From Spirosoma luteum DSM 19990 (GTDB lineage Bacteria; Bacteroidota; Bacteroidia; Cytophagales; Spirosomataceae): 64,000 nucleotides of DNA. The notes beneath the pieces are model-generated. The model was not told the DNA's origin and did not search any database. It worked only from the letters and a program-made list of their open reading frames with translations. The DNA lies in assembly GCF_000374065.1 (NCBI RefSeq), contig NZ_KB893256.1, forward strand, positions 47,645 through 111,644, read 5' to 3'. Position numbers and translations under genes: made by a program. This document shows, piece after piece, positions 32,623 through 41,785 of the stretch (position 1 is its first letter; each line of letters opens with the position of its first letter).

Positions 32623-33954
32623 ATGAATACCCGATTTCGACACTATTGGCAGCAACTACAGGAATCCCTCTGGTTTGTTCCGGGGCTAATGGTCATTACG
32701 GCCATAGGACTGGCCGGTGGATTGATCGAATTTGATGCCAACACTTCCTGGAACGGTACCAAGAGTTACCCACTGCTATTTGGTGTGGGAGCGGAGGGGT
32801 CGCGGGGTATGCTCACGGCCATTGCCGGTTCCATGCTTACCGTTGCCGCCCTGGCTTTTTCCCTGACGCTAACCACCATTACGCAGGTGAGCAGCCAGTA
32901 CTCACCCCGGGTGTTGCGGAACTTTATGGCCGATCGGATCAATCAGGTCGTGATGGGCTATTTTGTAGGCGTTTTTACGTACTGCCTGATCGTACTGGGT
33001 ACCATTCGGGGGACCGATGAAAATAAGTTCGTACCGGGTACCGCCGTGCTGGTAGGGCTCATTCTGGCCTTGGGCGGGGTGGCGGCCCTCATTTTGTTTA
33101 TCCACCACATCGCCGAATCGCTACAGACGGGTACCATTGTCCGGCACATCCACCAGGAAACGGTCGATGCCATTGAGAGCCTTTACCCCGATAAGTTTGG
33201 TGACCCTATCGACGATCCGGAAGAAACCAAAATTGCGCTGGAGTATAGCAATGACGACACGGGCTGGCATCCGGTTGTATCCAGCCATACGGGTTATCTA
33301 CAGCGAATTAACACGGTTGGGTTACTCCGGTGGGCTACCAAGCATAAGGTAGTGTTGCGGATCGACCGGGACATGGGCGCCTTTGTGGGTGAGAACTCGG
33401 TTATTTTCAGCGTGCGTAGTGGCCTGGAACGGCCAGACCCGGATGAAGCCGACTGGCCTGATGATTTAATCAAATATGTTAGCATTGGCCGGAACCGGAG
33501 TATCAGTCAGGATGTGTCCTTCGGTATTCAGCAGTTGGTCGATATCGCGCTAAAAGCCCTGTCGCCCGGTATCAACGACACCACAACGGCCGTTATGGCA
33601 GTCGATTACCTGGGGGCTATCGTGGCGCAACTGGCCCACCGCGAGTTTCCTGCCCCATTCCGTTCCGACGGTAAACACTTGAGAATAGTGGTGTTATCGG
33701 CTGATTTTGAAAACTATATCCGGCTGGCTTTCGATCTGGTCCGGATTAATGCCAAAGGGAATCATGCTGTTCTCCGGCGCTTGATTCGGGCACTGGTTCT
33801 GATAAGCGACTGTGCAGTGGATGAGGAACGGAAAGCCACTATCCGTGAGCAGGCGTTGCTAACGGTAGCCCATGCCGAAGAAACGCTGGCTACCGATTAC
33901 GAAAAAAAGGAGGTACGGTCACTGTATGATGCGATGAAAGAAAAATGGACCTGA
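32623..33954 (+). CDS. DUF2254 membrane protein
   Basis: This 443-aa protein matches DUF2254, a family of unknown function. Four transmembrane helices in the first 175 residues (about 15-35, 60-85, 108-128, 140-160) include the conserved TVAALAFSLTLTTITQVSSQYSPR core. A soluble C-terminal part of about 270 residues contains RIDRDMGAFVGENSVIFSV and ISQDVSFGIQQLVDIALKA, also family features. It is followed 25 bases later by a DUF1622 gene, probably in one transcript. Some ion-channel-like or voltage-related role has been supposed for such proteins; nothing here proves it. Confidence 0.85.
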   Translation: MNTRFRHYWQQLQESLWFVPGLMVITAIGLAGGLIEFDANTSWNGTKSYPLLFGVGAEGSRGMLTAIAGSMLTVAALAFSLTLTTITQVSSQYSPRVLRNFMADRINQVVMGYFVGVFTYCLIVLGTIRGTDENKFVPGTAVLVGLILALGGVAALILFIHHIAESLQTGTIVRHIHQETVDAIESLYPDKFGDPIDDPEETKIALEYSNDDTGWHPVVSSHTGYLQRINTVGLLRWATKHKVVLRIDRDMGAFVGENSVIFSVRSGLERPDPDEADWPDDLIKYVSIGRNRSISQDVSFGIQQLVDIALKALSPGINDTTTAVMAVDYLGAIVAQLAHREFPAPFRSDGKHLRIVVLSADFENYIRLAFDLVRINAKGNHAVLRRLIRALVLISDCAVDEERKATIREQALLTVAHAEETLATDYEKKEVRSLYDAMKEKWT

Positions 33955-33979
33955 CCCGTAAGGGAGGTGCAAGTAAGGA

Positions 33980-34408
33980 ATGGACGAGTTGATAAAAAAC
34001 GTTACGCTATCGTTGGCCCGCTGGATTGAAGCCGGAGCCGCAATTGTTATCGCGCTGGCCTCACTGCGAGCCTTATGGAATTTTACAGCTGCCCTCCTTG
34101 CCATTCGGCAGGACCTTCGTATTGCCGAAGGAGGAAGGGGTCTGATGGTGCCTAAAGAGGAAATTCGGCTAACGCTGGGCCGGTCACTGGCGCTGGCGCT
34201 GGAACTTGAATTAGGTGCCGATATTCTGAAAACGGCCGTAGCACCAAACTGGAACGACGTTGGTTTACTGGCCGCTATTGCCGTGCTTCGAACGGCCCTT
34301 AACTATTTTCTCGAACGGGAATTGCGCAATGCCGAGCAGCGGGACAGTAGCCGAACTACCGCTGGCAAACAGGAGGTTAACCGCACAACGCCCGCAACGG
34401 AACAATAG
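33980..34408 (+). CDS. DUF1622 membrane protein
   Basis: This 142-aa protein is of the DUF1622 family, with three hydrophobic helices (about 15-40, 68-85, 92-110). The core LGRSLALALELELGADILKTA with WNDVGLLAAIAVLRTALNYF is the family signature, and the polar C-terminal 25 residues are Thr/Glu-rich. Its function is unknown. It appears to be co-transcribed with the DUF2254 gene just upstream. Confidence 0.85.
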   Translation: MDELIKNVTLSLARWIEAGAAIVIALASLRALWNFTAALLAIRQDLRIAEGGRGLMVPKEEIRLTLGRSLALALELELGADILKTAVAPNWNDVGLLAAIAVLRTALNYFLERELRNAEQRDSSRTTAGKQEVNRTTPATEQ

Positions 34409-34558
34409 AAATCAGGAAGAGGCAAACGGATGTAAACCCGACTGGAATATGCTCAGCGTTGATCTTTCGTTTATTTTCTCCAGATACTAATTGGAATACG
34501 TCCTGGTAAAACTCTCCGTCAGTTTAACGGTTAATACAGTAACAAACAGTCTAATCCT

Positions 34559-34957
34559 ATGAAAACAAGTAAATCAATCGCTATTATCTGCCTGTTCGTC
34601 TTCACGCTGAGCGCCTGTACCACAGGTATGAACTTTCTTACTTCGTCTATTGTGCCGGCTGCTACCGGCGCGGTACAAACAAAGAAGGATAAGAATGATA
34701 ACTACACACTCTCCATAGATGTCAGAAATCTGGCAGAACCAAAGAATCTTACCCCTGCCAAAGAAGCTTACATTGTCTGGATGGAAGATGGCCGAAATGC
34801 CGTAAAAAAGTTGGGTCAGCTAAGCCCCTCGTCAAAATCACTCAAGGCTAGTCTGAACGCTACTTCCGTAACTGAACCTACGCGGGTGTTTATTACCGCC
34901 GAAGATGGTATCGACCGCCAAAACCCGGAGGGGCAAATTATTCTGACTACTAAGTAA
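34559..34957 (+). CDS. Small lipoprotein of unknown function
   Basis: This 132-aa protein has a lipoprotein signal (FVFTLSAC, Cys20) and a beta-rich domain at about 40-132 (YTLSIDVRNLAEPKNLTPAK, TRVFITAEDG). It should sit in the periplasm, anchored to the inner or outer membrane. The TPAKEAYIVWMEDGR and PTRVFITAED pattern recalls lipoprotein families with an anti-sigma-like or adhesion fold, but I recognise none with confidence. A 150-base gap and its own terminator indicate a separate unit. Confidence 0.65.
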   Translation: MKTSKSIAIICLFVFTLSACTTGMNFLTSSIVPAATGAVQTKKDKNDNYTLSIDVRNLAEPKNLTPAKEAYIVWMEDGRNAVKKLGQLSPSSKSLKASLNATSVTEPTRVFITAEDGIDRQNPEGQIILTTK

Positions 34958-35008
34958 AAGGAGTGTTTGTGGCTGAAGGCTTATCAGCCGACGCTGCACT
35001 ACTACCTG

Positions 35009-35075
35009 AATAGCCAAAGTAAATTCTTCTAAAGCACTGCTTTTCAACGGAGAATTTATCTTTGGCTATTTTTTG
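35009..35075 (+). terminator. Rho-independent terminator
   Basis: AATAGCCAAAG-AAATTCT pairs with AGAATTTATCTTTGGCTATT with one bulge, giving a stem of about 19 bp, and TTTTTT follows. It ends the small lipoprotein gene. Confidence 0.75.
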
Positions 35076-35091
35076 TATATAGAAAACTATT

Positions 35092-35107
35092 TTTAGATTT
35101 GTCTAAA
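35092..35107. promoter_or_regulatory. Palindromic operator, DtxR/MntR-like
   Basis: TTTAGA-TTTG-TCTAAA is a perfect 6+4+6 palindrome lying 4 bases before the -7 element at 35112. Palindromes with TTAG/CTAA arms are bound by DtxR/MntR-type metal repressors in many bacteria. It is placed to block the promoter of the TonB receptor, which has metal-receptor features. The repressor is not in the window. Confidence 0.5.
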
Positions 35108-35111
35108 CTTT

Positions 35112-35119
35112 TATTTTTG
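35112..35119 (+). promoter_or_regulatory. Bacteroidota -7 promoter for the TonB receptor
   Basis: TATTTTTG matches TAnnTTTG exactly. The palindrome at 35092 lies where the -33 box would be. Confidence 0.5.
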
Positions 35120-35324
35120 TATCCTGTTGTAATGGGACACAGTACAAGGACAAATCATGTAGGGAGTGATTAGGGACTTGATTGTCCAACACGACCCTGA
35201 ATGACCCAGTATCCATAAGCTAAGGTTTACTCAAACTCGGATTTCGTGTGTTTCAGTTGAAAAAACGAAAACAGCGCGCAAAGCCGGATGGGGTACAAAA
35301 GCAGTTTATATTATCGCAGAATTT

Positions 35325-37793
35325 ATGAAAATGTTTACCGCTTTACTGGCTGTTTTGTTGGCTACTGTATCCGTTAGTTACGCCCAAACCAACAGGATAT
35401 CGGGTGTTATCCGCTCGGACGGTAAACCGGTGGCATTCGCGTCGGTGGTGCTGGATAAAACGGCTTTCGGCATCCAGGCCGACAGTACCGGGCGTTTTTC
35501 ACTGACGAATTTGCCCGAAGGGCGCTATGTATTACAGGCATCGGCCATTGGTTTTCAACCCTATACCCGGACGATTAACCTTCGTTCCGACAATTCCCTG
35601 GACCTTACTATTGACCTGCCATCCGTGAATACAACGCTAGGCGAAGTGGTGGTAACGGGCGTTTCGAGGGCTACTGAACTGCGTAAAAGCCCGGTGGCCA
35701 TTGCGGTAATGAACCGGAAGGAAATGAACTACAATGTCAACAACAACATCGTTGATGCGGTGCTGAAAGGCGTTCCCGGTATGAGTGCGGTAACGACTGG
35801 TCCTAATGTATCGAAACCGTTTATACGGGGGCTGGGTTACAACCGCGTGCTGACCATGTACAACGGCGTTCGGCAGGAGGGGCAGCAGTGGGGCGATGAA
35901 CACGGTATCGAAGTCGATCAATACGGTATAGAGCGAGCCGAAGTGGTGAAAGGACCGGCCAGTCTTATTTACGGTTCCGATGCCGTGGCCGGGGTCATTA
36001 ATTTTATTCCGTACGTTCCCAAAGGACCGGAAGGCAAACTCAAAGGAGATCTGATCAGCGAGTATCATACTAACAACGGTATGATTGGCCTGTCGGCCGG
36101 GGCTGCTTACAACAGGAATGGCTGGAAGGGTTCGTTCCGCGTATCCCGGAAAATGGCTACCGCTTACAAAAACAGCGTTGATGGGCGGGTGTATGGCACG
36201 GCGTTTAATGAACTGAATTTGTCGGCCATGACGGGTGTGGAAAAAAAATGGGGGTCTACGTATCTCTACGCCACGCTGTACAACAATTTGCAGGAAATTC
36301 CGGACGGTAGCCGGGATTCGCTAACCCGCAGGTTTACGCGGCAGGTGCTCGAAAATAAGGACGATGATATCAAACGACGGCCGATTGTACCCGTCAGCGA
36401 TTTACGGACGTATCGCATTAGTCCGTTGTACCAGCACATTCAGCATTACCGGTTATTTACCCGGAATCATGTTATCATGGGCAAGAGTGATCTGACGGCT
36501 ACTATTGGGTTTCAGCAAAGCGTTCGGCGGGAGTATAACCACCCCACGGTTCCCAGCCAGCCCGGCCTCTACGTGCAGCTCAATACCTACAACTACGACC
36601 TGAAATACAACTTCCCAACCTGGAACGGGCTGGAAGCAACCCTGGGGCTGAACGGCATGTATCAGACCAACAAGAATGTGCAGGGCACTGATTTCCCTAT
36701 TCCTGATTATCAACTGCTGGACATCGGTTCATTTCTGTTCGTTAAAAAATCGCTCGGTAAGCTCGATATCAGTGGGGGTATTCGGTACGATTCCCGCCGG
36801 TATAACTGGGCCGATCAGTACGTGCAGCGCAGACCGGAGCAACGGTTCGATGAACTCGTTAACCAACCGACCGATACCTCGGCAACGCTCCAGTTTCCGG
36901 CCTACCAACGCTCCTTTACCGGCATTTCTGGTAGCCTGGGAGCCACTTATAACGTCTCTGACCGACTGCTGATAAAGGCGAACCTGTCTCGCGGGTATCG
37001 TGCGCCCAATAGCACCGAAGTTGGCTCGAACGGCCTTGACCCCGGTGCCCACATTGTGTACCAGGGTAATCGGGACTTCAACCCGGAGTTTAGTCTGCAA
37101 ACGGATATTGCCTTCATGGCTTATCTGAAGGAAGTAGATCTCAGCATGGAGCTATTCAATAACACCATCGACAACTACATCTACCAGGCCCGGTTATATG
37201 ACAACAATAATCAGCCGGTGGTGATTGTGCCGGGTAACTTCACCTACAAATACCAGCAGTCGAAAGCGCAGTTGTACGGGGCTGAGTTCAGCATCAATCT
37301 ACACCCCCAAAAGGTAAAGTGGCTGGCGGTCAATAATAGTCTGGCGCTTATTCGGGGACTGAATCGAAATGACAAACTGATTGCGCTGGAAGGCGATGCT
37401 GCCCGCTACCTCCCCTTCATCCCGCCCCTGCACGGTCGCTCCGAAATTCGGGCTTCCTTCAGCGAACCCGTTGGCCGATTATCGGGCATTTACGTCCGTG
37501 CCGACGTTGATTACTACGGTGCCCAGAACAAATTTTACGGGGTTGATAATACCGAAACGGCCACGCCCGGCTACGCCCTATTTGGTGTTGGCTGTGGGGC
37601 AACGGTGAACAACCAGAAAGAAAAACCCCTGTTTCAACTGTTTTTTCAGGTCGATAACCTCTTCGACACGGCTTACCAGTCTAACCTGAACCGGCTCAAG
37701 TATTTTGAGTACTACACGGCTTCGCCCACGGGTCGCTTTGGTATCTATAACCAGGGCCGCAACGCCAGCATGAAGGTCATTATCCCGTTCTGA
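35325..37793 (+). CDS. TonB-dependent receptor, probably for metal uptake
   Basis: This 822-aa outer-membrane receptor has a signal peptide (about 1-20), a CarboxypepD-reg-like domain at about 25-105, then a plug at about 110-230 (VVVTGVSRATELRKSPVAIA) and a 22-strand barrel ending in Phe (MKVIIPF). The plug contains NGVRQEGQQWGDEHGIEVD before ERAEVVKGPASLIYG, a DEHG feature shared with zinc and other metal receptors such as ZnuD. No SusD-type gene follows, which argues against polysaccharide uptake. The palindrome at 35092 suggests repression by a metal-responsive DtxR/MntR-type protein. So iron, manganese or zinc is likely; which one cannot be told. Confidence 0.85.
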   Translation: MKMFTALLAVLLATVSVSYAQTNRISGVIRSDGKPVAFASVVLDKTAFGIQADSTGRFSLTNLPEGRYVLQASAIGFQPYTRTINLRSDNSLDLTIDLPSVNTTLGEVVVTGVSRATELRKSPVAIAVMNRKEMNYNVNNNIVDAVLKGVPGMSAVTTGPNVSKPFIRGLGYNRVLTMYNGVRQEGQQWGDEHGIEVDQYGIERAEVVKGPASLIYGSDAVAGVINFIPYVPKGPEGKLKGDLISEYHTNNGMIGLSAGAAYNRNGWKGSFRVSRKMATAYKNSVDGRVYGTAFNELNLSAMTGVEKKWGSTYLYATLYNNLQEIPDGSRDSLTRRFTRQVLENKDDDIKRRPIVPVSDLRTYRISPLYQHIQHYRLFTRNHVIMGKSDLTATIGFQQSVRREYNHPTVPSQPGLYVQLNTYNYDLKYNFPTWNGLEATLGLNGMYQTNKNVQGTDFPIPDYQLLDIGSFLFVKKSLGKLDISGGIRYDSRRYNWADQYVQRRPEQRFDELVNQPTDTSATLQFPAYQRSFTGISGSLGATYNVSDRLLIKANLSRGYRAPNSTEVGSNGLDPGAHIVYQGNRDFNPEFSLQTDIAFMAYLKEVDLSMELFNNTIDNYIYQARLYDNNNQPVVIVPGNFTYKYQQSKAQLYGAEFSINLHPQKVKWLAVNNSLALIRGLNRNDKLIALEGDAARYLPFIPPLHGRSEIRASFSEPVGRLSGIYVRADVDYYGAQNKFYGVDNTETATPGYALFGVGCGATVNNQKEKPLFQLFFQVDNLFDTAYQSNLNRLKYFEYYTASPTGRFGIYNQGRNASMKVIIPF

Positions 37794-38010
37794 TGGGGTT
37801 GATTTACGCTCATGAAACTAATATGTGATGTGGATTTTCGAATGAACCGTGTCACCAACAGGAGTACAAAACCGGCCCAACTGACTTACTCCTTTAAGCT
37901 GAATGCAACGGGAATTCCCGGCGTCAGGGGCTATCTGTACGGTGCGGAATCCTGACATCGGCCAACGTCTCCCGGGCGACAGGCAGTCTTATAAGCAGAA
38001 CGCAGTCGAA

Positions 38011-39339
38011 ATGAAGGCAATAGTAGTAGTACTGATTTATATGGTGGCACTGAGTACACAACTTAGTGCGCAGAACGGGTCGAAAGTCCTGTTTCCCGAT
38101 GGAAGCCCGATTAGTAGCTGGTTCACGAAAAACCAGAAAGTAAGCCTTGCCCAACTGGGGAAATCGTATGTTATCACGGACTTTGGCGTAAAAGCAGACA
38201 GTACCCTCGTTCAGACCGACGCGATACAAAAAGTCATTGATTCGGCAGCCCGGAAAGGCGGGGGCGTCGTCGTAATTCCGAAAGGTACGTTTATGAGCGG
38301 GGCGTTATTTTTTAAGCCCAAAACGCACTTACACGTAGCCGAGGGGGCCGTGCTGAAAGGTTCCGACAATATTGCCGATTACCCGAAACTACCCTCCCGC
38401 ATGGAAGGGCAAAGTCTGGATTACTTTGCGGCTCTGGTCAACGCCTATGAGGTCAATGGTTTCACGATTTCGGGAAAAGGGACGGTCAATGGTAACGGGC
38501 TACGCTTCTGGGAGGCATTCTGGGCTCGCCGGAAAGAAAATCCCAACTGCACAAATCTGGAGGTTTCCCGTCCCCGGCTGGTTTTTATCTGGAAAAGCAA
38601 CGATGTGCAGGTTCAGGATGTGAAACTGATTAATTCTGGTTTCTGGACCAGTCACTACTACCAGTGCCAAAACGTGAAAGTACTGGATGTATACATTTAT
38701 TCGCCTTACCAGCCCGTAAAAGCACCCAGTACGGATGCCATTGACATTGATGCCTGTACAAACGTACTGGTTAAAGGATGCTACATGTCGGTGAATGACG
38801 ACGCAATAGCCCTCAAAGGGGGCAAGGGCCCCTGGGCCGACCGGGTGCCCAATAATGGAGCTAATACCAACATCATTATTGAAGACTGTGAATTTGGCTT
38901 TTGTCACTCGGCGCTTACCTGCGGCAGCGAAGCGATTCATAACCGGAACATTGTCATGCGTAACTGTCACGTCAGCGAGGCCAGCCGGGTATTGTGGCTA
39001 AAGATGCGGCCCGACACCCCGCAGCTGTACGAATACATTACGGTCGAGAACATTACTGGTCAGGCGCATAGCCTGCTTTACGTGAAACCCTGGACGCAGT
39101 TCTTCGATTTGCAGGGGCGCCCGGATGTACCCCTTTCCTACTGCGACCATGTGCGTCTGAAAAACATCAGGCTTACCTGTGATACCTTCTTCGATGTGGC
39201 CATATCGGAACACGACCGGCTGTCTAATTTCACGTTTGAAAACTTCATGGTCGACAGTAAAAACGCGGCCATCGACAAAAAAATAATCAACGGGTTTACC
39301 CTCAAAAATGTGACCGTCAATCAAAAAGTCGTGGAATAA
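38011..39339 (+). CDS. GH28 pectinase-like hydrolase
   Basis: This 442-aa protein has a signal peptide (MKAIVVVLIYMVALSTQLSA) and a right-handed beta-helix of the GH28 family, which breaks alpha-galacturonide or rhamnogalacturonan linkages. The catalytic aspartates are Asp242 (PSTDAIDID) and Asp263-Asp264 (VNDDAIALK). The usual GHG is replaced by CGSE, a form seen in exo-acting Bacteroidota enzymes, and LWLKM takes the place of RxK. I chose ATG 38011 because it gives a proper signal peptide, while the frame opens at 37903. The 217 bases before it hold no obvious regulatory site. It probably removes galacturonic acid from pectin in the periplasm. Confidence 0.88.
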   Translation: MKAIVVVLIYMVALSTQLSAQNGSKVLFPDGSPISSWFTKNQKVSLAQLGKSYVITDFGVKADSTLVQTDAIQKVIDSAARKGGGVVVIPKGTFMSGALFFKPKTHLHVAEGAVLKGSDNIADYPKLPSRMEGQSLDYFAALVNAYEVNGFTISGKGTVNGNGLRFWEAFWARRKENPNCTNLEVSRPRLVFIWKSNDVQVQDVKLINSGFWTSHYYQCQNVKVLDVYIYSPYQPVKAPSTDAIDIDACTNVLVKGCYMSVNDDAIALKGGKGPWADRVPNNGANTNIIIEDCEFGFCHSALTCGSEAIHNRNIVMRNCHVSEASRVLWLKMRPDTPQLYEYITVENITGQAHSLLYVKPWTQFFDLQGRPDVPLSYCDHVRLKNIRLTCDTFFDVAISEHDRLSNFTFENFMVDSKNAAIDKKIINGFTLKNVTVNQKVVE

Positions 39340-39520
39340 CGAGTCGATAGGAGTCAGCCTCATGCCAGAGATGCGGGCTGGTTTCAGGCGTATTATCCTG
39401 CCGGGCCATAGCCGCAGATGCTGGCCTGATTCGCTGTTCATGCTGGCAGAGATGCGTATCCCGGAATGATATCCCGGCTGTATTCGTTGGGGAACTAACA
39501 ATAATACCCCGGACTACCGT

Positions 39521-41752
39521 ATGACCACTCGCGTGCTGCTGTTGACGCCCCCGTTTACCCAACTCAACACTCCCTACCCGGCTACTGCCTATCTGAAAGG
39601 CTACCTGAATACCCTCGCCCTGGCTGATGGGGGTTCCATCGTGGCGCATCAGGCGGATTTGGGTATCGAAACAATCCTGCGTCTCTTCTCCCGGCAAGGG
39701 CTAACGGCGTTGTTTACGGCGGCTGCTGCGGTGTACAATCTGAGTGACAACAGCCAGCGGATGCTCCGCTTACGGGCCGACTATGCAGCGACAATTGACC
39801 CAGCTATCCGGTTTTTGCAGCACCGGAATCCGACCCTCGCCCACGCTATCGCCGACCGGAGTTACCTGCCCGAAGCCGCGCGCTTTGCCGAAGTCGACGA
39901 GCTGGACTGGGCTTTTGGTACGATGGGGCTGCACGACAAAGCCCGGCATCTGGCGACCCTCTATCTGGAAGATATCGGTGATCTACTGGCCGAAGCCATT
40001 GACCCGCACTTTGGTTTCAGCCGGTACGCCGAACGGCTGGGCCGCACCGCCACTCACTTCGATGACTTGCAGGCTGCTCTGACCGCGCCTGATACGCTGG
40101 TTGGGCAAACATTACTGCAACTGCTGGACGAGAAGATGGGGCAGTATCAGCCAACCGTGGTTTGTTTGACCGTGCCTTTTCCGGGGAATCTTTTTGGCGC
40201 GTTGTTGTGCGGGCGTCACCTGAAACAGCAGTATCCGGGTGTTCGGGTAGTGATGGGCGGGGGCTATGCCAACACGGAACTCCGGAGTCTGCGGGAACCG
40301 CGCCTGTTCGATTACGTGGATTTCGTGAGTCTGGACGATGGCGAAGCGCCCCTGCGTTCCTTGCTCGAACACCTGCGCGGCCAGCGGGAAGCCGCCCGCC
40401 TGAAACGAACATTTATGCGGGTAGATGGGCAGGTAGTGTATCAGAATGGGGCCACCGACCGGGATGTGGCCCAACGCGATACGGGTACCCCCGATTATGC
40501 CGATTTACCACTGAACGATTATTTGTCGGTGATTGAGGTGACCAACCCCATGCACCGGCTCTGGAGCGATGGCCGCTGGAATAAGCTGACCCTGGCCCAC
40601 GGCTGCTACTGGGGCAAATGCTCGTTCTGCGACATCTCCCTCGACTATATTGCCCGCTACGAACCCCTCACCGCCGGACTGCTCTGCGACCGTATTGAAA
40701 CCATTATGGCCCAAACCGGGCAGAATGGTTTTCACTTTGTGGATGAAGCCGCTCCGCCCGCGCTCATGCGGGACCTGGCGCTGGAAATTCTGCGCCGGGG
40801 GCTAACGGTGGTCTGGTGGACTAACATCCGCTTCGAAAAAGCCTTTACGGCCGATCTGTGCCAGCTGCTCAAACTGGCGGGTTGCATTGCCGTGTCGGGT
40901 GGGCTGGAAGTGGCATCGGACCGATTGCTGGAGCGGATGAAGAAAGGGGTAACGGTGGCGCAGGTAGCCCGCGTGGCCGGTCACTTCACCACCGCCGGTA
41001 TCATGGTGCATGCCTACCTGATGTATGGTTTTCCGACCCAGACCACGCAGGAAACCATCGACTCGCTGGAAATGGTGCGGCAATTGTTTGCCATCGGCGC
41101 GGTTCAGTCCGGCTTCTGGCACCGGTTTGCCATGACGGCCCACAGCCCGGTGGGCCTGCACCCGGCTGGTTTCGACGTGCAGCGCATTGGCCCCGCCGAC
41201 GGTCCCTTTGCCGATAATGACCTCGACCACGCCGATCCGCTGGGAGCTGACCACGACCGGTTTGCCGAGGGACTGCGCAAGTCGCTGTTCAATTACATGC
41301 ACGACGTTGCGCTGGACCTTCCATTATCCAACTGGTTTGCCTTCCAAGTACCGCCAACCACCGTGCCGCCCGATTACATTGAAGCGGCCATTGCTGATAC
41401 TACGGAAGATGCTGTGCGCAATCATGCACTGGTGGTCTGGCCGGGTCACGCGCCCACGCTGGCAGAGATGCAGCCGCGTTGGGAACGGCGGGTAGCGCAG
41501 CGGGTAAGGTCGGTGCCCCAGGCAGAACTGACCTTCGCCCGTCGGCAGGATGAGCTGGTACTTGACCTGCCCCTCACAACGGCGCAATGGCTCATGCAGC
41601 ACTGGTCCCGACTAAGCCTGAATGCGGCTGAGCCGCTAACGATTCAACAGACAGGTGTCCTGTTCGAGCAGGCTGGTCAGGGTAGTTTCGCTGCCTTCCA
41701 GCAAACCGATGGCTGGGCCGACTGGCGGGCAGCCGGGTTATTGGTTTTATAA
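39521..41752 (+). CDS. B12-binding-type radical SAM protein
   Basis: This 743-aa protein has a cobalamin-binding-like Rossmann domain at about 140-290 (VRVVMGGGYANTELRSL, DYVDFVSLDDGEAPL) without the His-on DxHxxG motif, then a radical SAM domain at about 350-560. The cluster motif is HGCYWGKCSFCD with Cys362, Cys367 and Cys370, so CX4CX2C, not the standard CX3CX2C. LTLAHG and SGGLEVASDRLLERMKKGVT follow as usual for the SAM barrel. Such proteins make methyl transfers or C-C changes on unknown substrates. The C-terminal 150 residues are not recognisable. An integral-membrane methyltransferase gene starts 33 bases downstream. The substrate is unknown. Confidence 0.85.
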   Translation: MTTRVLLLTPPFTQLNTPYPATAYLKGYLNTLALADGGSIVAHQADLGIETILRLFSRQGLTALFTAAAAVYNLSDNSQRMLRLRADYAATIDPAIRFLQHRNPTLAHAIADRSYLPEAARFAEVDELDWAFGTMGLHDKARHLATLYLEDIGDLLAEAIDPHFGFSRYAERLGRTATHFDDLQAALTAPDTLVGQTLLQLLDEKMGQYQPTVVCLTVPFPGNLFGALLCGRHLKQQYPGVRVVMGGGYANTELRSLREPRLFDYVDFVSLDDGEAPLRSLLEHLRGQREAARLKRTFMRVDGQVVYQNGATDRDVAQRDTGTPDYADLPLNDYLSVIEVTNPMHRLWSDGRWNKLTLAHGCYWGKCSFCDISLDYIARYEPLTAGLLCDRIETIMAQTGQNGFHFVDEAAPPALMRDLALEILRRGLTVVWWTNIRFEKAFTADLCQLLKLAGCIAVSGGLEVASDRLLERMKKGVTVAQVARVAGHFTTAGIMVHAYLMYGFPTQTTQETIDSLEMVRQLFAIGAVQSGFWHRFAMTAHSPVGLHPAGFDVQRIGPADGPFADNDLDHADPLGADHDRFAEGLRKSLFNYMHDVALDLPLSNWFAFQVPPTTVPPDYIEAAIADTTEDAVRNHALVVWPGHAPTLAEMQPRWERRVAQRVRSVPQAELTFARRQDELVLDLPLTTAQWLMQHWSRLSLNAAEPLTIQQTGVLFEQAGQGSFAAFQQTDGWADWRAAGLLVL

Positions 41753-41785
41753 TCAGCTACCGGTTTACATTCAACCGTAAAATTT

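Larger units (their letters stand above)
34958..35324. other. Regulatory intergenic region
   Basis: This 367-base spacer carries the terminator of the lipoprotein gene (35009), a palindromic operator (35092) and a promoter -7 element (35112) for the TonB receptor. No gene is seen. The leader between 35120 and the ATG at 35325 is about 200 bases, long enough to hold further control, though I see no known riboswitch. Confidence 0.6.
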
